A DNA stretch of 64,000 bases from Bog-532 sp963833835 (GTDB taxonomy: Bacteria > Actinomycetota > Actinomycetes > Streptosporangiales > Streptosporangiaceae). Below are positions 25,138 to 33,445 of the stretch, piece after piece. Under the pieces are notes generated by a model. That model had not been told where the DNA came from, did not search any database, and worked only from the letters and a program-made list of their open reading frames with translations. Each line of letters starts with the position of its first letter. Within the stretch, counting starts at the first letter, position 1. Both the position numbers and the translations under genes were made by a program. The stretch is taken from contig CAWHZI010000007.1 of assembly GCA_963833835.1 (NCBI GenBank), positions 310,001 to 374,000 on the forward strand, in the 5' to 3' direction.

Positions 25138-26100
25138 TCAGAAACGACGGCGGTACTCGGCCGGGGACACCTGCAGGGCCTGCTGGAACGCCCGCCGCAT
25201 GGCTTCCGGGGTGTGGTAACCGCAGCACCGGGCCACCTGCTCGACCCCGTCGCGGGTGTCTTCCAGCAGCCGCCGCGCGGCCTCCAGCCGCACCCGGTCC
25301 ACGTACCGGCCCGGCGGCATCCCCGTCTCGGCGGTGAACGCCCGGGCGAACTGCCGCGGCGACAGCCGGGCCCGCTCGGCCAGCGCGTCCACCGACAGGT
25401 CCGCTCCGGGGTGCTCGGCGATCCAGTGCTGCACCTCGCGCAGCGGCTCGCGGTGGGCCACCTGAGCCTGCAACTGGGCGCTGAACTGGGTCTGATTCCC
25501 CGGGCGCCGCAGGAACACCACCAGCTGCCGGGCCACGGCCAGGGCCACGTCCCGGCCGTGGTCGTCCTCGACCAGGGTCAGGGCCAGGTCGATGCCCGCG
25601 GTCACCCCGGCCGAGGTGGCCACGTTCCCGTCCCGGACGAAGATCGGCTCCGGCATCACGGTCACGTCCGGGTACCGCTGGGCCAGCGTCGCGCAGTTGG
25701 CCCAGTGCGTGGTGACCCGCCGCCCGTCCAGCAGCCCCGCCTCGGCCAGCACGAACGCCCCCGTGCACACGGACACGATCCGCTCCGCGCGCGGTGCGTG
25801 CGCGCGCAGCCAGCCGACCAGTTCCGGGGCCGGGGCCCGGGTGCCCGGCCCGCCCGGGACGATCACGGTGTGCGGCGTCCCCTCGTCGGCCAGGGCGGCG
25901 TCCGGCGCGATGGTCAGCCCGCTGCTGGTCCGCACGGCCACGCCCCCGACGCTGGCCGTCCGAATCTCGTAGGCCAGCCCGCCGGCCTCGCCGCTGGCGG
26001 TGACCTCGCCGCTGGCGGTGGCGAACACCTCCAGCGGGCCGGTCACGTCCAGGCTCTGCACCCCGTCGAACAAGATGATCAGCACACTGCGGGTTCGCAC
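25138..26100 (-). CDS. AraC-family regulator with N-terminal DJ-1/GATase1 domain (GlxA type)
   Basis: 320 residues. Residues 1-195 repeat the DJ-1 fold (LFDGVQSLDVTGPLEVFATA, Cys in IVSVCTGAFVLAEAGL); residues 215-320 are a double HTH AraC domain (LSVDALAERARLSPRQFARA, then GVEQVARCCGYHTPEAMRRA). Such GlxA proteins sense small metabolites and often control a neighbouring DJ-1 enzyme, here the downstream gene. GTG 26100 is the only reasonable start. Between the two genes lie three near-identical octamers (TGATCTCG, TGATCTTG, TGATCTCG). Confidence 0.9.
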   Translation of the reverse strand: MRTRSVLIILFDGVQSLDVTGPLEVFATASGEVTASGEAGGLAYEIRTASVGGVAVRTSSGLTIAPDAALADEGTPHTVIVPGGPGTRAPAPELVGWLRAHAPRAERIVSVCTGAFVLAEAGLLDGRRVTTHWANCATLAQRYPDVTVMPEPIFVRDGNVATSAGVTAGIDLALTLVEDDHGRDVALAVARQLVVFLRRPGNQTQFSAQLQAQVAHREPLREVQHWIAEHPGADLSVDALAERARLSPRQFARAFTAETGMPPGRYVDRVRLEAARRLLEDTRDGVEQVARCCGYHTPEAMRRAFQQALQVSPAEYRRRF

Positions 26101-26179
26101 ATTCCCATGCTGGGGCCCGCACCGGATGACCGCAACGACGAAAATCCCACCTTTCCTGCCATGGTCATTTTTTTAACAA

Positions 26180-26194
26180 GGCCACCAGGTGGCC
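26180..26194. promoter_or_regulatory. Palindrome before the P-loop kinase gene
   Basis: GGCCACCAGGTGGCC has 7-bp arms around one base. It lies just upstream of a -10-like TATCCT (26199-26204), which is 7 bases before ATG 26212. Confidence 0.35.
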
Positions 26195-26211
26195 GCCGTA
26201 TCCTCACGCCC

Positions 26212-26778
26212 ATGGGTGCTGGGGTGGTGTGGGTCGTGGCGGGACCGCCGGGCGCGGGCAAGAGCAGCGTGGCCCGGTTGCTGCTGGCCCGGCTCCAGCC
26301 CGTGCCCGCGTTGCTGGACAAGGACACGATGTACGGGCCGTTCGTGGCGGCCACGCTGGCGGCGGCGGGACGCTCAGCGGGCGAACGCGAAGGACCCTGG
26401 TACGACGAGCACATCAAGGCGCACGAGTACGCCGGCCTGACCGCCACCGCCCGCGAGATCCGGGCCTATGGCCCGCCGGTCCTGCTGTCCGCCCCGTTCA
26501 CCCGGCAGATCCACGACGCCGCCCGCTGGCATGACTGGGTGGAAGAGCTGGGCGGTGATCCCGTCCGCCTGGTCTGGGTCCGCTCCGACGCCGCGACCCT
26601 GCGGGCCCGGCTGTCCGCCCGCGCCTCGGCCCGCGACACGGGCAAGGTCGCGGACTTCGATGCCTTCACCGAGCGGATGCGGCTGGACCGCGAACCCGAG
26701 GCCCCGCACCACACCATCGACAACCGTCTGACCGCCCCGGCAGGCCTGGCCGAGCAGGTGGCCGGCATACTGGCTTGA
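26212..26778 (+). CDS. P-loop small-molecule kinase-like ATPase
   Basis: 188 residues. Walker A AGPPGAGKSS at residues 10-19, then LLDKDTMYGPFVA, a helical lid (RLSARASARDTGKVADFDAF) and HHTIDN near the C-terminus. The layout matches the AAA_33/zeta-toxin-like kinase group that phosphorylates sugars, antibiotics or nucleotides. No SD; TATCCT 7 bases upstream suggests a leaderless mRNA. Its TGA overlaps the next ATG (TGATG), so the cupin gene is coupled. Confidence 0.8.
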   Translation: MGAGVVWVVAGPPGAGKSSVARLLLARLQPVPALLDKDTMYGPFVAATLAAAGRSAGEREGPWYDEHIKAHEYAGLTATAREIRAYGPPVLLSAPFTRQIHDAARWHDWVEELGGDPVRLVWVRSDAATLRARLSARASARDTGKVADFDAFTERMRLDREPEAPHHTIDNRLTAPAGLAEQVAGILA

Positions 26779-27140
26779 TGCCCGAACTGATTGACACCCC
26801 GAGCCGGGTCACGGCGGCGGGGGAGCCACCCAAGCTGATCGACGAGTTCGCCGGGCGGGTGAACACCGGCGACGCCGGGGTCAGCATCGCCCACATGCGC
26901 AGCCCCTCCGGCTGGTCCGAGCCCGGCCAGCGGCCCGAGTTCGACGAGTACACGATCGTGCTGCACGGCGCGGTCGTGGTCGAGCACGAGGGCGGCCAGC
27001 TCACCGTCAACGCCGGCCAGGGCGTGCACACCCGGCCGGGCGAATGGGTCCGCTACAGCACCCCCGGCCCGGACGGCGCGGACTACATCTCGGTCTGCCT
27101 GCCGGCCTTTGCCCCGGACACCGTGCACCGCGATGACTAG
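26778..27140 (+). CDS. Cupin-domain protein
   Basis: 120 residues. A single cupin barrel: RPEFDEYTIVLHGAVVVEHE is motif 1 with Glu/Asp/His-type positions, and NAGQGVHTRPGEWVRYSTPG is motif 2. Starts at the TGATG overlap with the kinase and overlaps the TspO-like gene by 8 bases, so the three are one unit. Small cupins bind metals and act as isomerases, sensors or dioxygenases; function unassigned. Confidence 0.8.
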   Translation: MPELIDTPSRVTAAGEPPKLIDEFAGRVNTGDAGVSIAHMRSPSGWSEPGQRPEFDEYTIVLHGAVVVEHEGGQLTVNAGQGVHTRPGEWVRYSTPGPDGADYISVCLPAFAPDTVHRDD

Positions 27141-27684
27141 CCGTTTCAGCGGGCCCGGCCTCGGGTCCTGGCCTGGCTTCGCGTCCTGGGCCGGTCTCGC
27201 GTCCTGGGCCGGTCTGGCCGGCGTCTACGCCTCCGCTCAGGGCCTGTCCGCCTGGGCTGGGCAGCGGCCCCGGCGACAGGGGACCCGGGACCAGTACCAG
27301 GACTTCCGCCAGCCCTCGTTCGCCCCGCCCGGGCCGGTGTTCCCGGTGGTGTGGTCGGCGCTCAACCTGACCACCGCCACCTCGGCCTGGCGGCTGTGGC
27401 GGTCCCGCCGCGCGCCCGGTCCCGAGGCGCCGCACGCCCAAGCCGCGCTGGCCTGGTGGGCGCTGGCCGTGCTGCTCCGCAGCGGGTACGTGCCGCTGGA
27501 GTTCGGGGCCCGGCGGTACTGGGCCGCCACGGTGGACTCAGCCCTGCTGTGCGGGGTCATGGTCCGCTACGCCACCGTGGCCCGGCGGGCCGACCCGGCC
27601 GCGGCCGCCCTGGTCGTGCCGGAGATCGCCTGGACCGCGTTCGCCACCGTGCTCAGCACCGTGGTCGCCGTCCAGAACGCCTAG
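27133..27684 (+). CDS. TspO/MBR-family membrane protein
   Basis: 183 residues. The TspO signature is present as FRQPSFAPPGPVFPVVWSAL followed by N, then helices at about 85-160 and PEIAWTAFATVLSTVV at the end, five hydrophobic segments in all. TspO proteins bind porphyrins and other hydrophobic ligands in the membrane. An N-terminal in-frame repeat (FASWAGLASWAGLAG) reflects an 18-bp duplication in the DNA. Coupled to the cupin gene by an 8-base overlap. Confidence 0.82.
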   Translation: MTSRFSGPGLGSWPGFASWAGLASWAGLAGVYASAQGLSAWAGQRPRRQGTRDQYQDFRQPSFAPPGPVFPVVWSALNLTTATSAWRLWRSRRAPGPEAPHAQAALAWWALAVLLRSGYVPLEFGARRYWAATVDSALLCGVMVRYATVARRADPAAAALVVPEIAWTAFATVLSTVVAVQNA

Positions 27685-27703
27685 CCCAGGCGCCTGCGCA
27701 GGC

Positions 27704-28237
27704 CTAGCCACCGGTGAACGGCACCGGCTGGATCAGCGTGTTCTGCCCGGCGGCCAGCCACCACTGGCCGTCCCGGCGGACCAGGACGTACATCGCCAGC
27801 TCGGAGAACGGCTGGGCCGGGTCGGCTCCGGGTGCCCGGGCCGGCTCCGGCTCACCGTCCGGGCCGAGCGCCACCCGGCGCACCTGGGTCACGATCACGT
27901 CCGGGGCGGGGGACAGGACCGTGGCCACCTCGTAGCGCGAGGCCGTACCGCCGCGCTGTTCGGCGTTGAGCCGCTCGTGGATGGCGTGCAGCGGCCCGTA
28001 ACCCTCCACGGTCATGCCGAACGGGCTGCCCCACAGCACGTCCGCCGCGAAGTGCCGGTTGTAGACGCCGGCGTCCCGGTCGTCCAGCCCCTGCTGCAAC
28101 TCCGCCACCAGGCCCGCCACCGCGACCGCCGCGTCCTCCACCGCGACGCCCCTGTCCCCGAGCACCGGCCGTCCGGCCCCGGCCCCTGCCGCGGGGCCGG
28201 TCCCGGCCGGTGACGTGTCCCTGGTCATGCCGCTCAT
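27704..28237 (-). CDS. SnoaL/NTF2-like protein
   Basis: 177 residues; the first 30 are Gly/Ala-rich and possibly untranslated if a later start is used. The NTF2-like fold is indicated by ELQQGLDDRDAGVYNRHFAA, DVLWGSPFG and YVLVRRDGQWWLAAGQNTLI. Members include SgcJ/EcaC-like proteins of unknown role and polyketide cyclase relatives. Last gene of the SoxR-facing operon; its ATG overlaps the stop of the MDR gene by 4 bases. Confidence 0.78.
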   Translation of the reverse strand: MSGMTRDTSPAGTGPAAGAGAGRPVLGDRGVAVEDAAVAVAGLVAELQQGLDDRDAGVYNRHFAADVLWGSPFGMTVEGYGPLHAIHERLNAEQRGGTASRYEVATVLSPAPDVIVTQVRRVALGPDGEPEPARAPGADPAQPFSELAMYVLVRRDGQWWLAAGQNTLIQPVPFTGG

Positions 28238-29307
28238 GCCGGCGCCCCGTCCACGATCAGCAGCGTCTTGCCCACGGCTGAACGCCCCTCCAGCCCCCGG
28301 TGCGCGTCGGCCGCCCGGTCCAGCGGATAGGACTGGCCGATGACCGGCCGCAGCCGCCTCGCCGCCACCTCAGCCAGCGCCTGCCCGGTCAGCTTCTCGT
28401 GCATCCCGGCCGGGAACTGCACCTGCTCGATGCCCTGGACGCTGATCCCGCGCCGCCCGGCGTCGTCCCGGTCCACCGGGGCGAAGCCGCCGCTGGCCGC
28501 CCCGTGGCCGGAGAACCGGCCGCCACGGGCCGTGATCGCGCCCGCGGCCACGCCCAAGGAGCCACCCACGCCGTCGAACACCACCGCGGGCCCGGACCCG
28601 CCGGTCACCGCGGTCACCTGCGCGGCCCAGCCTGGGTCCGCATAGTCGGCCACGGCCTCGGCGCCGGCGTCCCGGACGCGGCCGGTCTTCTCCTCGCCCC
28701 GCGGCCCGGCCACTCGCAGCGCCGCCACCACGTGGCCGCCCGCGGCCCGGGCCAGCTGGGTCAGCAGCAGGCCGAGGCCACCCGCCGCGCCCAGGATCAG
28801 CACCCACTCCCCGGGCCGGACCCCGGTCCCGGCCATCAGCCCGAGCGCGGTCGCCCCGTCGTTCAGCACCGCGACCGCGTCGGCCAGGCTCACCTCGTCC
28901 GGCACCGGCACCACCCGGTCCGCGGACACCACGGCCTGTTCGGCGTAGCCGCCGGACCCGCCGGCCGCACCGGTGTGGGCCACCACCCGCTGGCCCAGCA
29001 GGCCCGGGTCCACGCCGGGTCCGGCCGACGCGACCGTGCCCGCGACCCCGTTGCCCGGCACGTACGGCGGCCGGACGTCAAACCACTGGGCCGCCCGGCC
29101 GGACCGGATCACCGTGTCGATGTGCAGCACGTCCGCAGCCGCGGTGGCGATAACCACCTGGCCCGGGCCCGCCGCCGGCGCGGGCCTGCGGGCCGGGGTG
29201 AGCACCTCGGGCCCGCCGAACTCCCGCACCTCGATGACCACCACCCGGCCCGTACGCTCGCGGCCCGCCCGCTCGTGGTCAGTTCGCTCGCGGCCAGCTT
29301 CGGTCAT
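28234..29307 (-). CDS. Quinone-reductase-like medium-chain dehydrogenase (MDR)
   Basis: 357 residues. GroES-like N-terminal domain (VREFGGPEVLTPARRPAPAA, PGNGVAGTVASAGPG), nucleotide fold AAGGLGLLLTQLARAAGGHV, and the Zn-less quinone oxidoreductase C-terminus (YPLDRAADAHRGLEGRSAVG). NADPH-dependent reduction of quinones is the family role. The first 20 residues (RERTDHERAGRERTG) are a charged repeat before the normal family start. Coupled by ATGA to the PPOX gene upstream and to the SnoaL gene downstream. Quinone reductases are known SoxR targets in streptomycetes. Confidence 0.88.
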   Translation of the reverse strand: MTEAGRERTDHERAGRERTGRVVVIEVREFGGPEVLTPARRPAPAAGPGQVVIATAAADVLHIDTVIRSGRAAQWFDVRPPYVPGNGVAGTVASAGPGVDPGLLGQRVVAHTGAAGGSGGYAEQAVVSADRVVPVPDEVSLADAVAVLNDGATALGLMAGTGVRPGEWVLILGAAGGLGLLLTQLARAAGGHVVAALRVAGPRGEEKTGRVRDAGAEAVADYADPGWAAQVTAVTGGSGPAVVFDGVGGSLGVAAGAITARGGRFSGHGAASGGFAPVDRDDAGRRGISVQGIEQVQFPAGMHEKLTGQALAEVAARRLRPVIGQSYPLDRAADAHRGLEGRSAVGKTLLIVDGAPA

Positions 29308-29717
29308 CGGCCCGCCGCCGCGAGGTCGCGGGTCCGCAGCCCGGGCTGGTCCGGGTCGATGTTCAGCGCCACCACCCGCCGCGGGTGGATCCGGATGATC
29401 TCCGCCGACGCGCCCGGGAACGGCGCGGTCTCGGCCGTGGTCGTCTCGGCCTGGCCCCGGATCTCCAGGAACTGGACGTTGGCTGGCCCCACACCCGAGG
29501 CGTCGTCTACGACCAGCGCGACCAGCGGTTGCCGGGCCACGTTGCGGTACTTCGCGCTCTGGGCCATGTTCAGGCCGTAGATGTCGATCGTGCCGAGCTC
29601 GTCGTTGTAGGCGTAACCGACCGGTTTGTTCTGCGGGCCGCCGTCGGGGCCGACCGTGGCCAGCGTGGCCAGCCGGTGCCCGGCCAGGAACTTCTGCTCC
29701 GCCTGGGTGAGTGACAT
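29304..29717 (-). CDS. PPOX-class (F420/FMN-binding split-barrel) oxidoreductase
   Basis: 137 residues. Split-barrel fold with FLAGHRLATLATVGPDGGPQ, NKPVGYAYNDE and SAKYRNVARQPLVALVVDD, matching the PPOX-class F420-dependent group. ATG 29717 has no SD and lies 6 bases after the -10 of a SoxR-type promoter, so the mRNA is probably leaderless. First gene of PPOX-MDR-SnoaL. Confidence 0.85.
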   Translation of the reverse strand: MSLTQAEQKFLAGHRLATLATVGPDGGPQNKPVGYAYNDELGTIDIYGLNMAQSAKYRNVARQPLVALVVDDASGVGPANVQFLEIRGQAETTTAETAPFPGASAEIIRIHPRRVVALNIDPDQPGLRTRDLAAAGR

Positions 29718-29723
29718 GTTGCT

Positions 29724-29754
29724 ACCCTAAAACCTCAACCAATGTTGAGGTCAA
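29724..29754 (-). promoter_or_regulatory. SoxR-regulated promoter with 19-bp spacer
   Basis: On the minus strand TTGACC (29754-29749) and TAGGGT (29729-29724) are separated by 19 bases, the overlong spacer used by MerR-family activators. Inside lies CCTCAACCAATGTTGAGG (29733-29750), an 18-bp palindrome matching the SoxR box pattern CCTCAA-N6-TTGAGG. Confidence 0.88.
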
Positions 29755-29782
29755 TCGTGCACGACCGGCGGGAGCGGGACCG

Positions 29783-30232
29783 GTGACGACCCAGATTCCG
29801 ATGAAGACGCGGGAGCTGACCGCGGGCCAGCTGGCCGCCCGCAGCGGCGTGTCCGTGTCCGCGCTGCACTTCTACGAGGCCCAGGGCCTGATCTCGGCCC
29901 GCCGGACCGGCGGCAACCAGCGCCGGTACCGCCGGGAGATGCTGCGCCGGGTGGCGTTCATCCGCGCCTCTCAGCGGGTCGGCATCCCGCTGGCCCGGAT
30001 CAAGAGCGCGCTGGCCACCCTGCCCGCAGGCCGCACCCCGACGCCCGGGGACTGGGCCCGGCTGTCCGCGGCCTGGCGCGAGGACCTGGACGACCGCATT
30101 CGCCAGCTGCAGAACCTGCGCGACCGGCTGACCGGCTGCATCGGCTGCGGCTGCCTGTCGATCAGCGCCTGCCAGCTGGCCAACCCGGGCGACGTGCTCG
30201 GCCACGAGGGTCCCGGCCCGCGCAAGCTGTGA
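29783..30232 (+). CDS. soxR: Redox-sensing MerR-family activator SoxR
   Basis: 149 residues from GTG 29783 (RBS GGAGCGGG). The N-terminal MerR helix-turn-helix is LTAGQLAARSGVSVSALHFY. A dimer helix runs about 80-115, and the [2Fe-2S] ligands are C119, C122, C124 and C130 in CIGCGCLSISAC, the exact CX2CXCX5C spacing of SoxR. Actinobacterial SoxR responds to redox-active antibiotics and quinones and activates a small set of detoxifying oxidoreductases. Here it faces such an operon across a SoxR box. Confidence 0.93.
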   Translation: MTTQIPMKTRELTAGQLAARSGVSVSALHFYEAQGLISARRTGGNQRRYRREMLRRVAFIRASQRVGIPLARIKSALATLPAGRTPTPGDWARLSAAWREDLDDRIRQLQNLRDRLTGCIGCGCLSISACQLANPGDVLGHEGPGPRKL

Positions 30233-30274
30233 CCGGCTGCGCGTCGGCCCGGGCCACGGGCCAAGATGGAGACC

Positions 30275-31024
30275 ATGCGGATCGAGAATTCAGTCGCCCT
30301 GGTGACCGGGGCCGGACGCGGGCTGGGCCGGGTGTTCGTGCAGGAGCTGGCCCGCCGGGGCGCGAAGACCATCTACGCCGCCGCGCGCAACCCGGCCCAG
30401 CTCGGCGGTCAAGGGGGGCCGGGGATCCCGGTCGAGCTGGACATCACGCAGCCGGACCAGGTCGCGGCGGCGGCGGCACGCTGTGCCGACGTGAACCTGC
30501 TGATCAACAACGCCGGTGTGATGACCAGCAGCCCGTTCTTCGAGGCGCCGACCATGGACGGCGCCCGGCAGGAGATCGAGACCAACTACCTGGGCACGCT
30601 GGCCATGTGCCGGGCGTTCGCGCCGGTGCTGGCGGCCAACGGCGGCGGCGCGCTGGTCAACATGCTGTCGGTGACCAGCTTCTTTACCAATCCGGAGAAC
30701 GGCAGCTACGGCGCGTCCAAGGCGGCCGAGTGGTCCTTGACCAACGGGGCCCGGATCGAGCTGGCTAGCCAGGGCACGCTGGTCGTCGGGGTGCACGCCG
30801 GGTTCATCGACACCGAGATGGCGACCGAACTCGCCCGCGGCCTGCCCAAGCTGGATCCGCTGGACGTGGTCCGGCAGGTCTTCGACGCGGTGGAGGCGGG
30901 CCAGGTCGAGGTGCTGGCCGGCGAGCGGACCCAGCGGATCAAGAGCCTGCTGCCGGACGACCAAGAGGAGATCTATCCGTCGGTCCAGGCCACCTGGGAC
31001 GCCAATCACCCTCGCTCTACTTGA
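30275..31024 (+). CDS. Short-chain dehydrogenase/reductase
   Basis: 249 residues from ATG 30275 (GGAG 4-5 bases upstream); an ATG at 30266 is also in frame. Cofactor motif TGAGRGLG, NNAGV in LLINNAGVM, and catalytic S132, Y145 and K149 (SYGASK). It lies 42 bases downstream of soxR, same strand, so it may be read with soxR. Substrate unknown. Confidence 0.88.
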   Translation: MRIENSVALVTGAGRGLGRVFVQELARRGAKTIYAAARNPAQLGGQGGPGIPVELDITQPDQVAAAAARCADVNLLINNAGVMTSSPFFEAPTMDGARQEIETNYLGTLAMCRAFAPVLAANGGGALVNMLSVTSFFTNPENGSYGASKAAEWSLTNGARIELASQGTLVVGVHAGFIDTEMATELARGLPKLDPLDVVRQVFDAVEAGQVEVLAGERTQRIKSLLPDDQEEIYPSVQATWDANHPRST

Positions 31025-31035
31025 TCCGCCAGGGC

Positions 31036-31341
31036 CTACTTGATCCGCTCGGTCAGGCGGACGGTGACGCGGTCGCCGGCCTGCTTGCCGATCGCCGCGC
31101 GCAGGTCCTCCTTGACCGGCAGCTTGTGCCGCCCGTCACCCAGGGCCATGAACGAGCTCTGGAACGGCTGCCCGTCGACGGTCCCGCGCACCTTGACCAG
31201 CCCCCGGGTGCCGAAGTACGCCGCCGAGTCCGGCATCACCACGTAGGACCAGCCGCCCTTGGCCGGGCTCAGCTCCAGCACCGCACTGAACTCCCGGTCC
31301 AGCGGTCCCACCCCGGCGACGCCTGGCTTAGTAGTGGCCAT
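31036..31341 (-). CDS. DUF1905-domain protein
   Basis: 101 residues from ATG 31341, chosen for the GGAGGAGG upstream. LDREFSAVLELSPAKGGWSY, then FGTRGLVKVRGTVDGQPF and KLPVKEDLRAAIGKQAGDRV match the small beta-barrel DUF1905 family, often fused to or next to YdeI-type proteins. Function unknown. It lies 19 bases from the VOC gene upstream and is probably co-transcribed with it; it is convergent with the SDR. Confidence 0.8.
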   Translation of the reverse strand: MATTKPGVAGVGPLDREFSAVLELSPAKGGWSYVVMPDSAAYFGTRGLVKVRGTVDGQPFQSSFMALGDGRHKLPVKEDLRAAIGKQAGDRVTVRLTERIK

Positions 31342-31360
31342 GTTCACCTCCTCCGATTAC

Positions 31361-31726
31361 CTATTCGACGATCTCGAAGCCGTTGCCGTCCGGGTCGGTG
31401 AACCGGAACATCGGCGGCACTCCGGGCCAGCGCAGCAGCTCTTCCACCGCCACCCCGCGGTCCCGCAGCTCGGCGTGCGCCGCGGCCGCGTCCTCGGCGG
31501 CGAACCGGATACCGGTCTCCACCCCGGCCGGGGCCCCGTCCCGCTCGGTGAACAATGCGATCGTGGTGCCCGAACCGGCCGGTCCCACCTCGACCCAGCG
31601 GCCGAAGTTCTCGATCGTGACGTCCCGGCGTAGCTCCAGGCCCAGGGGGCCGGTGAAGAACTCCAGCGCCTTCTCCTGATCCTTCACCGGAACGCCCACG
31701 GTGGGAATGCCCGTCAGCTTGGTCAT
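31361..31726 (-). CDS. VOC-family protein (glyoxalase fold)
   Basis: 121 residues from ATG 31726 with GAGGAG upstream. GVPVKDQEKALEFFTGPLGL and FRFTDPDGNGFEIVE are the two VOC half-site strands. Single-domain, likely a dimer. It leads a two-gene unit with the DUF1905 gene. Ligand or substrate unknown. Confidence 0.82.
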   Translation of the reverse strand: MTKLTGIPTVGVPVKDQEKALEFFTGPLGLELRRDVTIENFGRWVEVGPAGSGTTIALFTERDGAPAGVETGIRFAAEDAAAAHAELRDRGVAVEELLRWPGVPPMFRFTDPDGNGFEIVE

Positions 31727-31858
31727 CTCGGTCTCCTCACTGTCGCTGCTCGTACCCGGTAGACGGCCGTCGGCTGCGGAACTCATCGGCTCATCGGCTC
31801 ATGGGCGGAAGCCCAAATTGAGACGGGACGCGGGCCCGGCCCCAGTTACAGTGCCCCC

Positions 31859-32116
31859 GTGCTCGACGGACTGGGCTATGACGACAGCGAACCTCCCTCG
31901 ATCGGGCTGGTGCCCCCGGGCACCTCCTGGCAGGAGGTCCACGACCACATCAAGATCTCGCACAACTTCCTGCTGGTCGAGACCGAGCCGGATGGGGAGT
32001 ACGCCGGCGCGTACTGGACCGGGACCGAGATGATCGTGCTCGACGACCTCGGCCCCGACCAGGACGAGGCGCTGGACGATTTCCGCGACCAGCTCCGCCA
32101 GCGCGGCGAGCTCTAG
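31859..32116 (+). CDS. Small acidic hypothetical protein
   Basis: 85 residues, GTG start. Contains WQEVHDHIKISHNFLLVETE and an acidic C-terminal helix (DDLGPDQDEALDDFRDQLRQ). No known family recognised. TACAGT lies 6 bases before the GTG and no SD is present, which fits a leaderless mRNA. It stops 12 bases before the convergent serine hydrolase stop. Confidence 0.6.
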   Translation: MLDGLGYDDSEPPSIGLVPPGTSWQEVHDHIKISHNFLLVETEPDGEYAGAYWTGTEMIVLDDLGPDQDEALDDFRDQLRQRGEL

Positions 32117-32128
32117 TCCACTGCGGCT

Positions 32129-33370
32129 CTAATCCACTAGGGCCTGATACACCAGCTGCCGTAGCTGCGACCGGATCGGGTACGCGTTCGACGGCATCAG
32201 CTGAGTGAAGAACGACGCCGTCAGCTCCTCGGCCGGATCGATCCAGAACGCCGTGCTGGCCGCGCCGCCCCAGGACAGCTCACCCACGGAGGTCGGCACC
32301 TTGCCCGCCACCGGGTCGATGGTGACCGCCAGCCCCAGCCCGAAGCCGGTGCCGCGGAACGGGGTCTCCGCGTACAGCGGCCGGCCGAACTGGGCCAGGT
32401 CCAGGTTGCCGGGCAGATGGTTGCGGCCCATGTAGGCGACCGTGCGCGGGCCGAGCAGCCGTACGCCGTCCACCTCACCGGCCGGGCTGTCCGGCCGGCC
32501 CAGCAGCAGCTGGGTGAACCGGTCATAGTCGGCCGCGGTCGAGACCAGCCCGCCGCCCCCGCTGAGCAGCGTGGGCTGGCTCAGAGCCATGGTGCCCATC
32601 GCGCCGATCTCGGCCAGCTGGCCGTCGCCGCCCTGTCCGTACAAGGCGGCCAGCCGGTCCCCGTCGTCAGTGAAGAACGCAGTGTCGGTCATGCCCAGCG
32701 GGCCGAAGATCCGGCTGGCGAAGAACTCGTCCAGCCGCTGGCCGGACACCACCTCCACCACCCGGCCCAGCACGTCGGTGGCCACGGAGTAGTTCCACTC
32801 GGTCCCGGGCTGGAACAGCAGCGGCAGGCCGGCCCAGGCGTCGCAGGCCGTGGCCAGGTCGGTGCCGGGCGGCCAGGCCCACTCGTACCCGCGCGCCCGG
32901 TAGATGGCGTCGACCGGGTGGGACCGCATGAAGCCGTAGGTGAGCCCCGCGGTGTGGGTGAGCAGGTGCCAGATCCGCACCGGTTCGGAGGCGGGTGCGG
33001 TGACCGGGCGCATGTCGGTGCCGCCGGTGAACACCCGGACGTCGGCGAAGGACGGGATGAACCGGCTGACCGGGTCGTTCAGCTCGAAGCCGCCCTCCTC
33101 CCACAAGATCATGGCCGCCACCGCGGTGATCGGCTTGCTCATCGAATAGATGCGCCACAGCGTGTCCGTCTCGACCGGCCGGTCCGGGGCCAGGTTCCGC
33201 GACCCGTACCGGGCCACGTAGGCCAGCCGTCCGCGCCGGTTCACCGTGACCAGCCAGCCGGGCAGTTGCCCGTCATCCACGTACCGGGCCAAGCGCGCGC
33301 CGATCCGCTCCAGCCGGTCCGGGTCCAGTCCCACCTCGGCCGGATCCACCTCAACCTTGAGCTCGGACAT
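32129..33370 (-). CDS. Serine beta-lactamase-like hydrolase (class C/EstB type)
   Basis: 413 residues from ATG 33370. The nucleophile motif is SMSKP (SxxK), the second motif YSV in WNYSVATDVLGRVVEVV, and the third region LSWGGAASTAFWIDP. No signal peptide is evident, so an intracellular esterase or peptidase is more likely than a secreted beta-lactamase. Divergent from a MerR/TipAS regulator with a palindrome between them. Intact, unlike the related gene at 18.8-19.9 kb. Confidence 0.88.
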   Translation of the reverse strand: MSELKVEVDPAEVGLDPDRLERIGARLARYVDDGQLPGWLVTVNRRGRLAYVARYGSRNLAPDRPVETDTLWRIYSMSKPITAVAAMILWEEGGFELNDPVSRFIPSFADVRVFTGGTDMRPVTAPASEPVRIWHLLTHTAGLTYGFMRSHPVDAIYRARGYEWAWPPGTDLATACDAWAGLPLLFQPGTEWNYSVATDVLGRVVEVVSGQRLDEFFASRIFGPLGMTDTAFFTDDGDRLAALYGQGGDGQLAEIGAMGTMALSQPTLLSGGGGLVSTAADYDRFTQLLLGRPDSPAGEVDGVRLLGPRTVAYMGRNHLPGNLDLAQFGRPLYAETPFRGTGFGLGLAVTIDPVAGKVPTSVGELSWGGAASTAFWIDPAEELTASFFTQLMPSNAYPIRSQLRQLVYQALVD

Positions 33371-33408
33371 GTGACGACCACCAGCCCCTTTGCGCTCGCT
33401 GTTATCGC

Positions 33409-33439
33409 TTGACGTTGACGTTACGTCAACTCCTATCGT
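33409..33439 (+). promoter_or_regulatory. MerR-type promoter with 19-bp spacer and palindrome
   Basis: TTGACG (33409-33414) and TATCGT (33434-33439) are 19 bases apart. GTTGACGTTACGTCAAC (33414-33430) is a perfect palindrome with 7-bp arms inside the spacer. ATG 33446 follows the -10 by 6 bases, so the transcript is probably leaderless and autoregulated. Confidence 0.8.
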
Positions 33440-33445
33440 CGCTCT

